Of a stretch of 64,000 bases of DNA, positions 11,686 to 24,399 are shown one piece after another. Each line of letters starts with the position of its first letter. Positions within the stretch are counted from its first letter, which is position 1. A program made the translations under genes and the position numbers. This DNA is from Eurosta solidaginis (Eukaryota; Arthropoda; Insecta; Diptera; Tephritidae). Under the pieces are notes generated by a model. The model did not search any database. It was not told the DNA's origin and worked only from the letters and a program-made list of their open reading frames with translations. The DNA lies in contig NC_090321.1 of the NCBI RefSeq assembly GCF_040869045.1, positions 78,959,183 through 79,023,182 on the forward strand. Direction: 5' to 3'.

Positions 11686-12004
11686 CTGTAGAGGAAGAAA
11701 CATTTTATAAAATTTAATAAAATCAAAAAATGATAGTTGTGCTAAAATGGGGTAACGTATTGTATGTTAAAGTATAGCGAAGTCTCAGCGGCTTTGTCCT
11801 GGTGAAAATTGAGTTTGAATAGGTTTTATTCTTCATTCTTAGAAACATGTACGAAGGTACCTGGTAAGATATTTAAAATCCTCAACGCTTTTTTTGCTAT
11901 AACTTAAAAAAACTCATATTCAAACTTCTGCTTAACTTCTACATATCAATAGCTACCTTTACCACCAGGAGCTACTATTGCTTCTACGCCTATGCTATTG
12001 TTTC

Positions 12005-12250
12005 CTACATCGATGAGCTTTGTAATAAAATAAACAGCTATCTCCCCAATCTCTCCAGTTTTGTCGCCTCGCGAAACCTGATATTTTCACCAACCAAATC
12101 ATCGGTGACCTTATTTAAAACATGACCGCGCCAAATGTCGACCATATGGCATTACCCTACCGACTGTCTTACACCCTAAAATTTTGGGTGTGACTTTCGA
12201 TCAGGATCTACATCTTGGAGAGCATGCACTAGCAATTGTAACGAAAATCG
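12005..12250 (+). pseudogene. Jockey-type reverse transcriptase fragment
   Basis: Just outside the right arm the sequence encodes INSYLPNLSSFVASRNLIFS, PTKSSVTLFKT and, after a frameshift, PKILGVTFDQDLHLGEHALA. These match the C-terminal RT region of Jockey-clade non-LTR retrotransposons (S-x-F-F-A-S-R-N-L...PTKS-S-A-T-L-F-T). Only about 80 residues remain. Confidence 0.7.
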
Positions 12251-12772
12251 CCGTTGTGTGAGGGCTTAGCCGATCTCCATAGCGCCCGACTATGAGGAGG
12301 AGCTGTTTAGGACTGGCATCTACGCCGTTTCGCCTCATAGGAGGGCGGCGGGATGTCGGTGACCAAGAACTGCCAACCCCCTAATCCAGGGTGTTATGCG
12401 GACCGTGCCTATTGGACGATTTGTAGCCAGGGGATAAATTCGGCTGTATTCGAACGGTGCCTTCCCGATACCGGACCACCTCGGGAAGTATTGATGGCCT
12501 TACCACAGTAAGGGGCGCTGCTGTGGCTGACGGTTCTTTCCCCGTATATAATACTGGACCGCTGAGCCCGCCTTGTCGGGCTGGTGGTCGTATGACCAAG
12601 GTGAACGACTCATTACCTAATTTTCATAAGGACGATGATAAGAAGAGGACTGAACCGCAAGCCAAGGACGACAAATACGCGTTAAGCGATGCGTCGGACT
12701 CGGGAGCGAGAGTAGTGCTAATTCAATGAACTCCGTGTTGGAGAAGCACACAAATGAAAAAGGAGTAGAAGA

Positions 12773-13890
12773 GTGGAGAAGGGTACGGAGCAGAGAGCTC
12801 TCTCGAAGTACCGTGCAGTACTAAGAATTGTACAACGCCTGGGAGCAGTGGTGGACCCAACAGAAGAGGAGATTGAGCGCTTGGCATGGGCTCATGAGGC
12901 GGTAGAAGTAGGTCGAAGGCAGTTCAAAAGGTTTGCTGCGAGAAACCCTCGGTTCTGCAACCGGTATGAGTTTGAAGAAGCGTCGAATGGCAGAATGAAA
13001 AGGCAACGTTCGGCGGAAGACGACAAGCCTGCTTTAAAGAGGCAGAAAGGGCCCAGTCCCAGAGTCGCGACGCAGGGCAGTCCCATAGAAAAGACAAGTA
13101 GGCCCAAAGCTGTAAGACAGATGGGCCCCATTAGCGAGGTAGCAACTACCTCGAAGGCTGCGAGTCAGAGGGAAGTTCCAACTATGGAAGTAGGAGATAA
13201 GCCAAAGGGAGATAACGCTAAGACCCCGACTTTCTCGGAGGTGCTAGAGGGAGCTAAGACTCCGGTTTTCTCGGAGGTGCCAAAGAGAAATAACACTAAG
13301 CGCCGGCTTTTCCCGAGAAGATGAGTGATGTGGCAAAGCAGTCACTGACTGTGGCGCTGGTTGATCGTAGCAGTCCTTTCGAACAGATGACTAGTGAAAG
13401 GTGGAGATCTATAGAAAAGGAGCTTATTAGCTTAATGCTTAAGATGATGCGGGAATAACCAAGTAAGCTCCTTCCAACCTTTGATTCGGGGGATGGTATA
13501 ATGGTATGAAGAAGATAGCGTGCGACAACATCGCGAGCTTGCGGTGGCTGGAGGAAGTGGTTCCAAACCTCCAAAGGCAGGGCACGAACGCGCGTTTTGA
13601 GATGGTGGATAAAGCGCAAATCCCCAAGGTACCAAAAGTTAAGGTATGGATACCATGCGTGATGAAGTCGGAGGATACACTGCGACTTTTGCAGAATCAG
13701 AATCCGATCATACCGACACAGGATTGGAAGGTACTTACTGTATCTCGGCCTACGGAGGAAGGTCAGTGATACATATTCCAAATAAACAAGCAGGCGGAGG
13801 ATATATTGTACGCGCAGCTTGGAAAAATATCCTTAGGTACAGGCAAAATTTATATGCGACTCAGGAAAAGAAGTCGCGGGTATTAAAGTC
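12773..13890 (+). pseudogene. LOA-type ORF1 (gag-like), broken
   Basis: An open frame of 183 codons (12773-13324) gives a basic, Lys/Arg/Pro-rich protein with repeats of the form KTPxFSEV (residues about 160 and 167). It continues in another frame as LTVALVDRSSPFEQM...RWRSIEKEL, then from 13506 as a segment with VKVWIPCVMKSEDTLRLLQN and TQDWKVLTVSRP. In LOA elements this is the DUF4780-like nucleic-acid-binding part of ORF1. At least three frame changes separate the pieces. Confidence 0.65.
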
Positions 13891-14346
13891 CTAACACGCT
13901 GGACGTGGGCGAAGTCGAAAAGGACCTCAAAAGCCTGAGGGAAAAAAGACAGGTGGAGGTAGCCCACGTCACCCCGAATGTGTTAGAAGGGGACCAACAG
14001 CCAGATGGTGCTGTGAGTCGCACAGAGGAACACCCGGCACAACAGGTACAAGAGGCTGAAGGGGGCTTCGAACACTCTAAACCAAAAGGGCTAGGGGAGG
14101 ACGACGACGTCACGATGAAGGTGCTGGAGGGGGACAAGCAGCCCATTGGTGCTGCGAGTCCTACAGATAAACCTCCAACACAGTAAAGTGGCGTCGAGCG
14201 AACTCCTCCTCCTAACGCGCTGATCCAGGAGCCGTGGCTTCCATCGGGAGGAAAGGTTTCTGGACTTAGCGCGCGCGGATTTGGCGTTTACTATGCGCAA
14301 ACGGAAGGACGGGTGCGAGCTGTAGTAATGGTAAGGAAACAGCTGC

Positions 14347-15280
14347 ATTCATATATGCTACCTAATTACACTACTGAGGATCTCGTATTGGTGGTGAAAT
14401 CGCCGGGCTCAGATGGTACATGTCCGGCCAAGCTACAAGTTTCAAGTAGGGCGGTCGTGGGATGGCTTAAAATAATATTCGATGGGTGCATAAACTGAAT
14501 CATGTACCGCACTCTTGGAGAACTGCTCGTGTAGCTTTCCTACCAAAGGTGGGGAAGATCGGTCACGTGTATCCCAAAGATTATAGACCCAATAGCTTAA
14601 CATAATTTCTGCTCAAAACCTTTGAGAGGCTGATAGATGTGTACATAAAGTCCAACGTGGATGAAAAGCTGCTCTCCACAACACAACATGCGTACACCAA
14701 AGGCAAGTCAGTAGACACCGCATTGCATAATAGCCAGCATAGAAAAAGCCTGGAATATAAGGAATATGCTCTAGAAGTCTTCTTAAGCATTGCCGGGGCT
14801 TTCTAAATGGGCGATTATTGATGGTCTTCATTACGTTAAAGTACATCCAGCCTTACCCAGACGGATCGACTGCATGTTAAACTGCAGTAAGATTACATCG
14901 CAATGGGGATTGTACGCAGCCACGAAATTAGTGGACAGGGGCACTCCGCAGGGTGCTATCACCTCTGCTGTGGACGCTGGTCATTAACCAACTGCTTAGG
15001 GGATTCTACGAGGGACCAGAAAAACTTACGGTTTACGCAGATGACGTTGCATATGGTCTTGTTTACAAAGAGGTACAAGGTCCCTAATTGGACCAGGCCT
15101 AAGTTAGGAGGGGCGACCCTACGGGAGAAACCTTGCACAAAATATCTAGGAATGATCCTAGACAGTAAGCTGTCATGGAAGCTCAACGTGGAGGAGAGGG
15201 TGAGGAAGGCTTCAACGGCACTTTATGCATGTAAAAGAATGCAAAAGAACTGGCATATACGATCAGAAGGAACTCGATGA
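14347..15280 (+). pseudogene. Non-LTR reverse transcriptase remnants
   Basis: Pieces in order: VKSPGSDGTCPAKLQ (the K-x-PG-x-DG motif), a K-DYRP-like stretch with RTARVAFLPKVGK and YPKDYRP, LKTFERLID, then DRGTPQGA (the GTPQG motif), VYADDVA (catalytic YADD) and PCTKYLGMILDSKLSW (KYLG motif). Stop codons and frameshifts separate them, and about 100 residues are missing between the first piece and GTPQG. Confidence 0.8.
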
Positions 15281-15367
15281 CGATGCCTCAAAACTAACAA
15301 CCAAAAGCAATAATTATCATTTCACTGACACAAATTTTATAGTTTTTTTTCGGGATTTGGACACAAT

Positions 15368-15579
15368 GTTGTTGTTGTTTTTGTAGCGATAAGGTTGCTC
15401 CCCGAAAGCTTTGGGGAGTGTTATCGATGTGATGGTCCTTTAGCCGGATACAGATCCGGGACGCTCCGGTAACACAGCACCATTAAAGTGCCAGCCCGAC
15501 CATCTCGGCAACGATTTATGTGGCCACATTAAACCTTCAGGCCATCCATCCCTGGCCCCCTAACCCGCTGGGGGGTATG
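15368..15579 (-). repeat. Short interspersed repeat with (CAA)n tail
   Basis: Flanked by the 10-bp direct duplication TGGACACAAT (15358-15367 and 15580-15589). On the minus strand it ends in a CAACAACAAC tail, as expected of a retroposed SINE-like sequence. The plus-strand text GTAGCGATAAGGTTGCTCCC...GTGTTATCGATG is one I associate with tephritid genomes (recall, not checked). A diverged relative is at 41088-41470. Confidence 0.7.
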
Positions 15580-15625
15580 TGGACACAATCTTTTCATTAT
15601 ATTACTTAACAATTTAAAGGCTTCA

Positions 15626-15855
15626 TTCTGTATTGCGAACGATAGGTCAGACGAACGATTCGCTTCCAAACGATTTCGTCTAGCAATGGTATTCTCTATC
15701 ATTTTCGTTCGGTCTTTACCTTTCTAACAAACAGGAAGGCAAAAGTAATTGTCAAGTGATAAGTTGCAATTGTTTAACATAGTGCAAATACACTAGCGAT
15801 TCGTCTCTGATCCGCATCGAAAGTTCGTTTCGTAATAGAGAATGAGGCCCTAAGA
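15626..15855. mobile_element. Small inverted-repeat element
   Basis: The ends GGCTTCATTCTGTATTGCGA and TCGTAATAGAGAATGAGGCCC are imperfect inverted repeats, and GAACGATAGG-like phrases recur inside. It lies in what was an intron of the CCT7 fragment. The target duplication is not clear. Confidence 0.5.
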
Positions 15856-15884
15856 TTTTTTTTTCAATTTGTATTTTGACTTAC

Positions 15885-16375
<491 letters not shown>

Positions 16376-16448
16376 GATGCTATATAATTGTGAATTCTTT
16401 CGATGAGCACAAAAATCAAATCAAAAATTTTTGTCGAAATAAACAGCA

Positions 16449-19400
16449 ACAAGTAAGGAAGGCTAAGTTCGGGTGTAACCGAACATTACATACTCAGTTG
16501 AGAGCTATGGAGACAAAATAAGGAAAATCACCATGTAGGAAAATGAACCTAGGGTAACCCTGGAATGTGGTTGTATGACATGTGTATCAAATGGAAGGTA
16601 TTAAAGAGTATTTTAAGAGAGAGTAGGCCATAGTTCTATGGATGGACGCCATTTAGGGATATCGCCATAAAGGTGGACCAGGGCTGACTCTAGAATTTGT
16701 TTGTACGATATGGGTATCAAATGAAAGGTATTACGGAGCATTTTAAGAGGGAGTGTGCCTTAGGTCTATCGGTGGACGCCTTTTCGAGATATCGCCATTA
16801 AGGTGGACCAGGGGTGACTCTAGAATGTGTTTGTACGATATGGGTATCAAATGAAAGGTGGTAATGAGTATTTTAAAAGGGAATGGGCTTTAGTTCTATA
16901 GGTGAACGCCTTTTCGAGAAATCGCCATAAAGGTGGACCAGGGGTGACTCTAGAATATGTTTGTACGATATGGGTATCAAATGAAAGCTGTTAATGAGTA
17001 TTTTGAAATGGAGTGATCCTTAGTTCCATAGGTGGACGACGTTTCGAGATATCGCCATAAAGGTGGACCAGGGGTGTCTCTAGAATATGTTTGTACGATA
17101 TGGGAATCAAATGAAAGGTGTTACTGAGCATTTTAAGAGGGAGTGGGCATTAGTTCTATAGGTGGACGCCTTTTCGAGATATCGCCATTAGGGTGGGCCA
17201 GGGGTGACTCTAGAATGTTTGTACGATATGGGTATCAAACGAAAAGTGTTACTGAGCATTTTAAGAGGGAGTGGGCATTAGGTCTATAGGTGGACGCCTT
17301 TTCGAAATGTCGCCATTAGGGTGGGCCAGGGGTGACTCTAGAATGTGTTTGTATGATATGGGTATCAAATGAAAGATGGTAATGAGTATTTTAAAAGGGA
17401 GTAATCCTTAGTTCTATAGGTGGACGCCTTTTCGAGATATCGCCATAAAGGTGGACCAGGGCTGACTCTAGAATTTGTTTGTACGATATGGGTATCAAAT
17501 GAAAGGTATTACTGAGCATTTTAAGAGGGAGTGTGCCTTAGGTCTATCGGTGGACGCCTTTTCGAGATATCGCCATTAAGGTGGACCAGGGGTGACTCTA
17601 GAATGTGTTTGTACGATATGGGTATCAAATGAAAGGTGGTAATGAGTATTTTAAAAGGGAATGGGCTTTAGTTCTATAGGTGAACGCCTTTTCGAGAAAT
17701 CGCCATAAAGGTGGACCAGGGGTGACTCTAGAATATGTTTGTACGATATGGGTATCAAATGAAAGCTGTTAATGAGTATTTTGAAATGGAGTGATCCTTA
17801 GTTCCATAGGTGGACGACGTTTCGAGATATCGCCATAAAGGTGGACCAGGGGTGTCTCTAGAATATGTTTGTACGATATGGGAATCAAATGAAAGGTGTT
17901 ACTGAGCATTTTAAGAGGGAGTGGGAATTATTTCTATAGGTGGACGCCTTTTCGAGATATCGCCATTAGGGTGGGCCAGGGGTGACTCTAGAATGTTTGT
18001 ACGATATGGGTATCAAACGAAAAGTGTTACTGAGCATTTTAAGAGGGAGTGGGCATTAGGTCTATAGGTGGACGCCTTTTCGAAATGTCGCCATTAGGGT
18101 GGGCCAGGGGTGACTCTAGAATGTGTTTGTATGATATGGGTATCAAATGAAAGATGGTAATGAGTATTTTAAAAGGGAGTAATCCTTAGTTCTATAGGTG
18201 GACGCCTTTTCGAGATATCGCCATAAAGGTGGACCAGGGCTGACTCTAGAATTTGTTTGTACGATATGGGTATCAAATGAAAGGTATTACTGAGCATTTT
18301 AAGAGGGAGTGTGCCTTAGGTCTATCGGTGGACGCCTTTTCGAGATATCGCCATTAAGGTGGACCAGGGGTGACTCTAGAATGTGTTTGTACGATATGGG
18401 TATCAAATGAAAGGTGGTAATGAGTATTTTAAAAGGGAATGGGCTTTAGTTCTATAGGTGAACGCCTTTTCGAGAAATCGCCATAAAGGTGGACCAGGGG
18501 TGACTCTAGAATATGTTTGTACGATATGGGTATCAAACGAAAGGTGTTACTGAGCATTTTAAGAGGGAGTGGGCATGAGGTCTATAGGTGGACGCCTTTT
18601 CGAGATATCGCCATTAGGGTGGGCCAGGGGTGACTCTAGAATGTGTTTGTACAATATGGGTATCAAATGAAAGGTGTTACTGAGCATTTTAAGAGGGAGT
18701 GGGCATTAGGTCTATAGGTGGACGCCTTTTCGGGATATCGCCATTAGGGTGGGCCAGGGGTGACTCTAGAATGTTTGTACGATATGGGTATCAAACGAAA
18801 GGTGTTACTGAGCATTTTAAGAGGGAGTGGGCACTAGGTCTATAGGTGGACACCTTTTCGATATATCGCCATTAGGGTGGGCCAGGGGTGACTCTAGAAT
18901 GTGTTTGTACAATATGGGTATCAAATGAAAGGTGGTAATGAGTAGTTTAAAAGGCAGTTATCCTTAGTTCTATAGGTGGACGCCTTTTCGAGATATCGCC
19001 ATAAAGGTGGACCAAGGGTGACTCTAGAATGTTTGTACGATATGGGTATCAAACGAAAGGTGTTACTGAGCATTTTAAGAGGGAGTGGGCATTAGGTCTA
19101 TAGGTGGACGCCTTTTCGAGATATCGCCATTAGGGTGGGCCAGGGTGACTCTAGAATGTGTTTGTACGATATGGGTATCAAATGAAAGGTGGTAATGAGT
19201 ATTTTAAAAGGGAGTAATCCTTAGTTCTATAGGTGGACGCCTTTTCGAGATATCGCCATAAAGGTGGACCAAGGGTGACTCTAGAATGTTTGTACGATAT
19301 GGGTATCAAACGAAAGGTGTTACTGAGCATTTTAAGAGGGAGTGGGCATTAGGTCTATAGGTGGACGCCTTTTCGAGATATCGCCATTAGGGTGGGCCAG

Positions 19401-21254
19401 GGGTGACTCTAGAATGTTTGTACGATATGGGTATCAAACGAAAGGTGTTACTGAGCATTTTAAGAGGGAGTGGGCATTAGGTCTATAGGTGGACGCCTTT
19501 TCGAGATATCGCCATTAGGGTGGGCCAGGGGTGACTCTAGAATGTTTGTACGATATGGGTATCAAACGAAAGGTGTTACTGAGCATTTTAAGAGGGAGTG
19601 GACATTAGGTCTATAGGTGGACGCCTTTTCGGGATATCGCCATTAGGGTGGGCCAGGGGTGACTCTAGAATGTTTGTACGATATGGGTATCAAACGAAAG
19701 GTGTTACAGAGCATTTTAGGAGGGAGTGGGCATAAGGTCTATAGGTGAACGCCTTTTCGAGATATCATCATTAGGGTGGGCCAGGGGTGACTCTAGAATG
19801 TGTTTGTATGATATGGATATCAAATTAAAGGTATTAATGAGGGTTTTAAAAGCGAGTGGCCCTTAGATGTATATGTGAAGGCGTTCTCGCGATATCGATC
19901 AAAATGTGGACCAGGTGATCAAGAAAATCATCTGTCGGGTACTGCTAATTTATTTATATGGGCAATACCACTAAAAGTATTCCTGCCAAGATTCCAAGGG
20001 CTGTTGATTTCGCCTTGTAGAACTTTATCATTTTCTTCTACTTAATATGGTAGGTGTTACACCCATTTTACAAAGTTTTTTCCAAAGTTATATTTTGCGT
20101 CAATAAACCAATCCAGTTACCATGTTTCATCCCTTTTTTCGTATTTGGTATAGAATTATTGCATTTTTTTCATTTTTCGTAATTTTCGATATCGATAAAG
20201 TAGGCGTGGTTATGGTCGGATTTCGGCCATTTTTTATACCAAGATAAAGTGAGTTCAGATAAGTACGTGGGCTAAGTTTAGTAAAGATATATCGGTTTTT
20301 GCTCAAGTTATTGTGTTAACGGTCGAGCGGAAGGACAGACGGTGGACTGTGTTTAATAACTGGGCGTGGCTTCCAGCGATTTCGCCCATTTTCACAGAGA
20401 ACAGTTACCGTCATAGAATCTATGCCCCTACCAGAGAAGGATTGGTAAATTTTTGTTCGACTTATGGCATTAAAAGTATTCTAGACAAACTAAATGAAAA
20501 TGGGCGGAGCCACGCCCATTTTGAAATTTTCTTTTATTTTTGTATTTTGTTGCATTATACCATTACTGGAGTTGAATTTTGACTTAATTTACTTATATAA
20601 AGTAAAGATATTAAATTTTTTGTTAAAATTTGAATTAAAAATTTTTTTTTTTAAAAAGTGGACGTGTTCTTCATTCAATTTTGCTAAGTTTTATTTAGCG
20701 CATATATAGTAGCAGTAGTAACGTTCCTGCCAAATTTCATCATGATATCTTCAACGACTGCCAAATTACAGCTTGCAAAACTTTTAAATTACCTTCTTGT
20801 AAAAGTGGGCGGTGCCACGGCCATTGTCCAAAATATTACTAATTTTCTATTCTGCGTCATAACGTCAACCCATCTACCAAGTTTCATCGCTTTAACCGCC
20901 GTTGGCAATGAATTATCGCATTTTTTCGGTTTTTCGAAATTTTCGATATCGAGAAAGTGGGCGTGGTTATAGTCCGATATCGTTCATTTTAAATAGTGAT
21001 CTGAGATGAGTGCCCAAGAATCTACATACCAAATTTCATCAATATACCTCAAAATTTACTCAAGTTATCGTGTTAACGGACAGACGGACGGACGGACGGA
21101 CGGACGGACATGGCTCAATCAAATTTTTTTTCGATACTGATGATTTTGATATATGGAAGTCTATATCTATCTCGATTCCTTTATACCTGTACAACCAACC
21201 GTTATCCAATCAAAGTTAATATACTCTGTGAGCTCTGCTCAACTGAGTATAAAA
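16449..21254. mobile_element. DINE/mini-me-like element with large internal tandem array
   Basis: The left end reads ACAAGTAAGGAAGGCTAAGT and the right end GAGCTCTGCTCAACTGAGTATAA. The right half has the phrases TGGGCGTGGTTAT and CGATATCGA and a (GACG)n microsatellite (21079-21109). A (GTCY)n tract near one end is the known mark of mini-me/DINE-1 elements, now grouped with Helentron-associated elements. No ORF of consequence and no Rep/helicase domain, so it is non-autonomous. That it is one unit is inferred from the matching outer CAGTTGAGAGCT / GAGCTCTGCTCAACTGAG ends. Confidence 0.65.
16556..19905 (+). repeat. 130-bp tandem repeat array with higher-order structure
   Basis: About 26 head-to-tail copies of a unit containing GACTCTAGAATGTGTTTGTA, CGATATGGGTATCAAATGAA and GGTGGACGCCTTTTCGAGAT. 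GACTC occurs at 16686, 16816 and 16946, giving a 130-bp period. The variant GGGCTGACTCTAGAATTTG occurs at about 16683, 17463 and 18240, spaced about 780 bp, so six-unit blocks were duplicated as units. The last third (18.5-19.8 kb) is more homogeneous. Confidence 0.95.
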
Positions 21255-21324
21255 ATCATTGTATATTAAAGACTTTGGGAAATTTTTAGAATAGCACCCC
21301 CCTAGTTCGGGGTAAATCAAATGG

Positions 21325-21785
21325 AAGAGGGAGTTCTCCCGATCACAAATATATATATTTTAAAGTGCGGAAACTTATAATTTAAAAGTTATTTGTTGTT
21401 AAAGTTTGCAAATTTAGCAAATTTCTATAGCACTTTAAATTACAATTTACACATCTTTCAAAACCTTAATCCACATACGTATCTACATAAATTGGCAACG
21501 ATAAACTTAAATTGCATTTTTGTATATTTCACATTTCATTTTTGCATTGTTTTCACTTATTATAAATGTTTTTATTAAATCAATCGCGCTTTTATAGCAA
21601 CATGCACATATATATATATACATATATTTTATTGATGACATTACAAACCGTGCTGCCATATATATATACGTATACACATATAAAATTTGTATAAATTTGC
21701 AAACTTTAACACCAAATAACTTTTAAATTATAAGTTTGCGCACTTTAAAATATATATATATATGTGATCTGGAGAACTCCCTCTT
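21325..21785. mobile_element. Foldback-like element with about 90-bp inverted repeats
   Basis: Left AAGAGGGAGTTCTCCCGATC plus a further 70 bp (21325-21420) is the inverted complement of 21700-21785. The loop of about 280 bp is AT-rich and non-coding. Confidence 0.8.
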
Positions 21786-21845
21786 AATTTTAAATCTTTC
21801 CGGAGTATTCCATTTAAAACTCTCAAAATTGAAAAAATTTTTTTT

Positions 21846-22058
21846 TTTTGCTGTCTCTGCTGAATTAGAAATGGCGGATTTTTTCGCACGCAAAAATGAC
21901 GTATTTTGCTATCCCTATAAAAATAATAGGTGCGAGAGAGCACGATACATTGTGGGAAAGCTAAATTTGTCAACATGCTATTTCATTTGGAGAATTTTTC
22001 ATTCCAAATCGTCACCCCTGTCAAAAATTCGTGTGTCTGTGTGCGTTTTTGGTCACAC
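21846..22058 (+). repeat. Partial copy of the 0.52-kb direct-repeat family
   Basis: From about 21870 it matches the inner part of 3351-3877 (GTATTTTGCTATCCCTATAA, GCGAGAGAGCACGATAC, GTCACCCCTGTCAAAAATTC) and stops at TTTTTGGTCACAC. It is truncated at both ends relative to 3351-3877. Confidence 0.75.
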
Positions 22059-24213
22059 CAGAGAATTTAAACACAATGAGAAGGCGTTATTTTGGCATCC
22101 ACTGCTTACGATCCATTTGCATGTGTCACGTCTTGCACTTCACCACTATTCCCCAAATTCATGTTAACTTAACAGGGTGCAAGACGTAACAGAAAATTCT
22201 CTTGACGATTTCCTCTGTTCGTCTGTTACCAAAAAATCTCTGATCAGAGCAAATATATTGGAAATTTGAATTCTCTGATTTTTTGTAAATAAATTAAGAC
22301 AAATTTTTGCGATTTTATAAATTCCAACTTCGATGCATATTGGGGGTATTCATTATGACGAGCATAACTACTTTCATAACCCCGCACTTTTCCTTTGAAA
22401 TAATACCAAACTATTTATAAGCCTGTATGAAAGTACTAATATGGTAGTAAAAAATGCAAATAAACATGCACAGATATTGCCTAGTAAATGTCCACTAACA
22501 TATTTTCAATATAATCTAAAAATTTCCATCCATTGTTCATATAAATTATTGCAAATAATTTTCTCATATCCTGAATTGCCGAGTTGTCACAGCTTATGGA
22601 CATTTTTATTTGCTATTTGAAACCCCCTATCATATTCTGCCGAAAAATTGTTCGCGCAGTCACGCAGCCAAATTTGCAGCAACTGTGTTGCAGTTGCTAC
22701 ATAAGAGTGGTGTTTTACCCGTTTCTGGCCCGAATTCGCACTGTGACGTCATACTGTATATGCTGACTTGTTTAACACATGTCAGTACAAAGTAAGAATT
22801 TTACATTGTTTTCATAGATAGCAATTAATATATGGGAGCGGCGAAATAAATTAAAGTAATTTTGCGAAGAAATGTAACATTATTTCGCAAAAGAGCAATA
22901 AATTCGTTTATTTTAATTTTATAATAAACTCCCCTTTTAGCTGTGAGTTATTAAAGGTATAAACGGCAACACTTTTAACCACCGACGACACATAATTTGG
23001 CTCGTGCCTATTGTATTTCGTCGGCTTATTGCTACGAGCATTGATATTTACATATCCATGGCCGTATACGCGGATTGCCATAATTGATTTGGTCGCTTCA
23101 TAACGCGGAAAGCGACAAGTTGTTTTATTAATAACTTAAGACACTGCCACAGCATCAAAGCGACCAAGCTTTTTATACATGTCTGCCTTTAATTGGAGTA
23201 TTATTGAATATGTATATATGTATGTACATTTGTACTTTTTTGCTTTGGTTTGTATTTTCATACATATATATTCAATGATACAATGTTCAACATCTGATCA
23301 ACAGGCACATGTCTTTTGTGTATTGTTGGTCTTATTTACATATTTAAGGGTTGATTTGAGGCAGGTCAAATGTATTTAAGTTTGACTTGGCTTATCAAAC
23401 CTGCCTTTGAAAATATTCAAGTACATAGGTACTTACATCATTGTACTGAATAACACATATAAAATGCTTTAGGAAATTTCTTTATAGGTACCTCCCCTCC
23501 CACCCATAGTCCAAATAATAACTAAATAATTTTTTATTAATTCAATTGTTATCAAATATTTTATTTATTTCAATTTTTCAATTTATTAATAATTCATACT
23601 TCATGGTTAATATGCATACATTTTATGCAAATTAACGTTTTATAAATATGCAATGGATTTCGTGTGCACAGAAATTCCAAGTGTGCAAATGCCGTCGGCA
23701 AAACACTATTTGCATGCATATTTCAATTTGCATACATTTTCCTAACATTTTAATTTATTAACAAAAAGGGATGGGATAATTCATAAATGTATGATTAATT
23801 TACATACATTTCATGAAAGGGCATATTTTGGGTATATAAATAGGTTTTTGTTTGTAAAGAAATAAGCAAAATTTCTGCAATTTGCATCAACATAAAACAA
23901 GCAAATATATTGCTATTATTATATTAATTAAGTTCAAATTCATATTAAATCATAAAACAAGCAAATATATTGCTACAAGTAATAAAATTTAAATTTAATT
24001 AATCCTACTAAATACCTATATTCCCACAAAGAAATCATATTAAGAGAAAATCCAGAGAATTTATACACCAGCTGAAACTGTTGACAGAGAATTTTCTGCT
24101 GTTAACTGGTTAACATTGAAATTGGATTGTGTGTGGTGAAGTGCAAGACGTGTTCACATGCAAAAAAGTTGGAATCTAGCAAAAACGCCTTCTCATTGTG
24201 TTTAAATTCTCTG
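22059..24213. mobile_element. 2.15-kb DNA transposon, hAT-like ends, non-coding
   Basis: The ends CAGAGAATTTAAACACAATG and CATTGTGTTTAAATTCTCTG are perfect for 28 bp, with weaker pairing to about 90 bp (GTCTTGCACTTCACCA on the left; TGGTGAAGTGCAAGAC on the right). The CAGAG start fits hAT, but flanking 8-mers do not match, so a target duplication is not supported. The interior has no transposase. Confidence 0.65.
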
Positions 24214-24399
24214 TCCGGACAGAGATAAAAATTTTAGTTTCCGCCTTCGGATAATTGTTGTCGAGGTCATAACGCGTCTTTTGGCACCTTTCTCGATATT
24301 TTATGACACGTATTAGCAGTCGACCCCTCAACTAGACTTTTACCAGCAAGGCTTCCGAACACGATTGATAAAAGTGCACATCACGCTCTATATCCCGAC
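24214..24399. other. Unassigned sequence
   Basis: No ORF or clear repeat. A phrase like AACGCGTCTTTTGGCACC loosely resembles part of the TIR family at 43310 and 57475. Confidence 0.3.

Larger units (their letters stand above)
9677..11994. repeat. Right arm of the large inverted repeat
   Basis: Reverse complement of 1-2292. It carries the same blocks in mirror order: TE-like end (9673-10060), about 409-bp tandem units (10070-11010) and the WIPI/Atg18 fragment (11030-11685). The spacer between arms is about 7.4 kb. Confidence 0.9.
12251..15290 (+). mobile_element. Degenerate LOA-type non-LTR retrotransposon
   Basis: GC-richer than its surroundings. Order: 5' leader (12251-12772), gag-like ORF1 (12773-13890), a low-complexity Glu/Pro/Gln region (13900-14190) and RT pieces (14347-15280). 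The endonuclease region and most of RT are lost. I infer LOA from the DUF4780-like ORF1 segment and the RT phrases. Confidence 0.7.

Noticed and set aside
1..11994. The inverted repeat could be an assembly artefact
   Set aside because: The arms differ by many substitutions and indels, and the right arm keeps residues deleted in the left, so they are distinct sequences. Still worth confirming with long reads.
16556..19905. Regular 130-bp units could suggest a CRISPR-like array
   Set aside because: Units are contiguous with no unique spacers, and the context is an insect transposon.
20313..20972. Frames of 70-90 codons in the DINE-like element
   Set aside because: No recognisable domain; they fall in the TGGGCGTGG-type repetitive body and look incidental.
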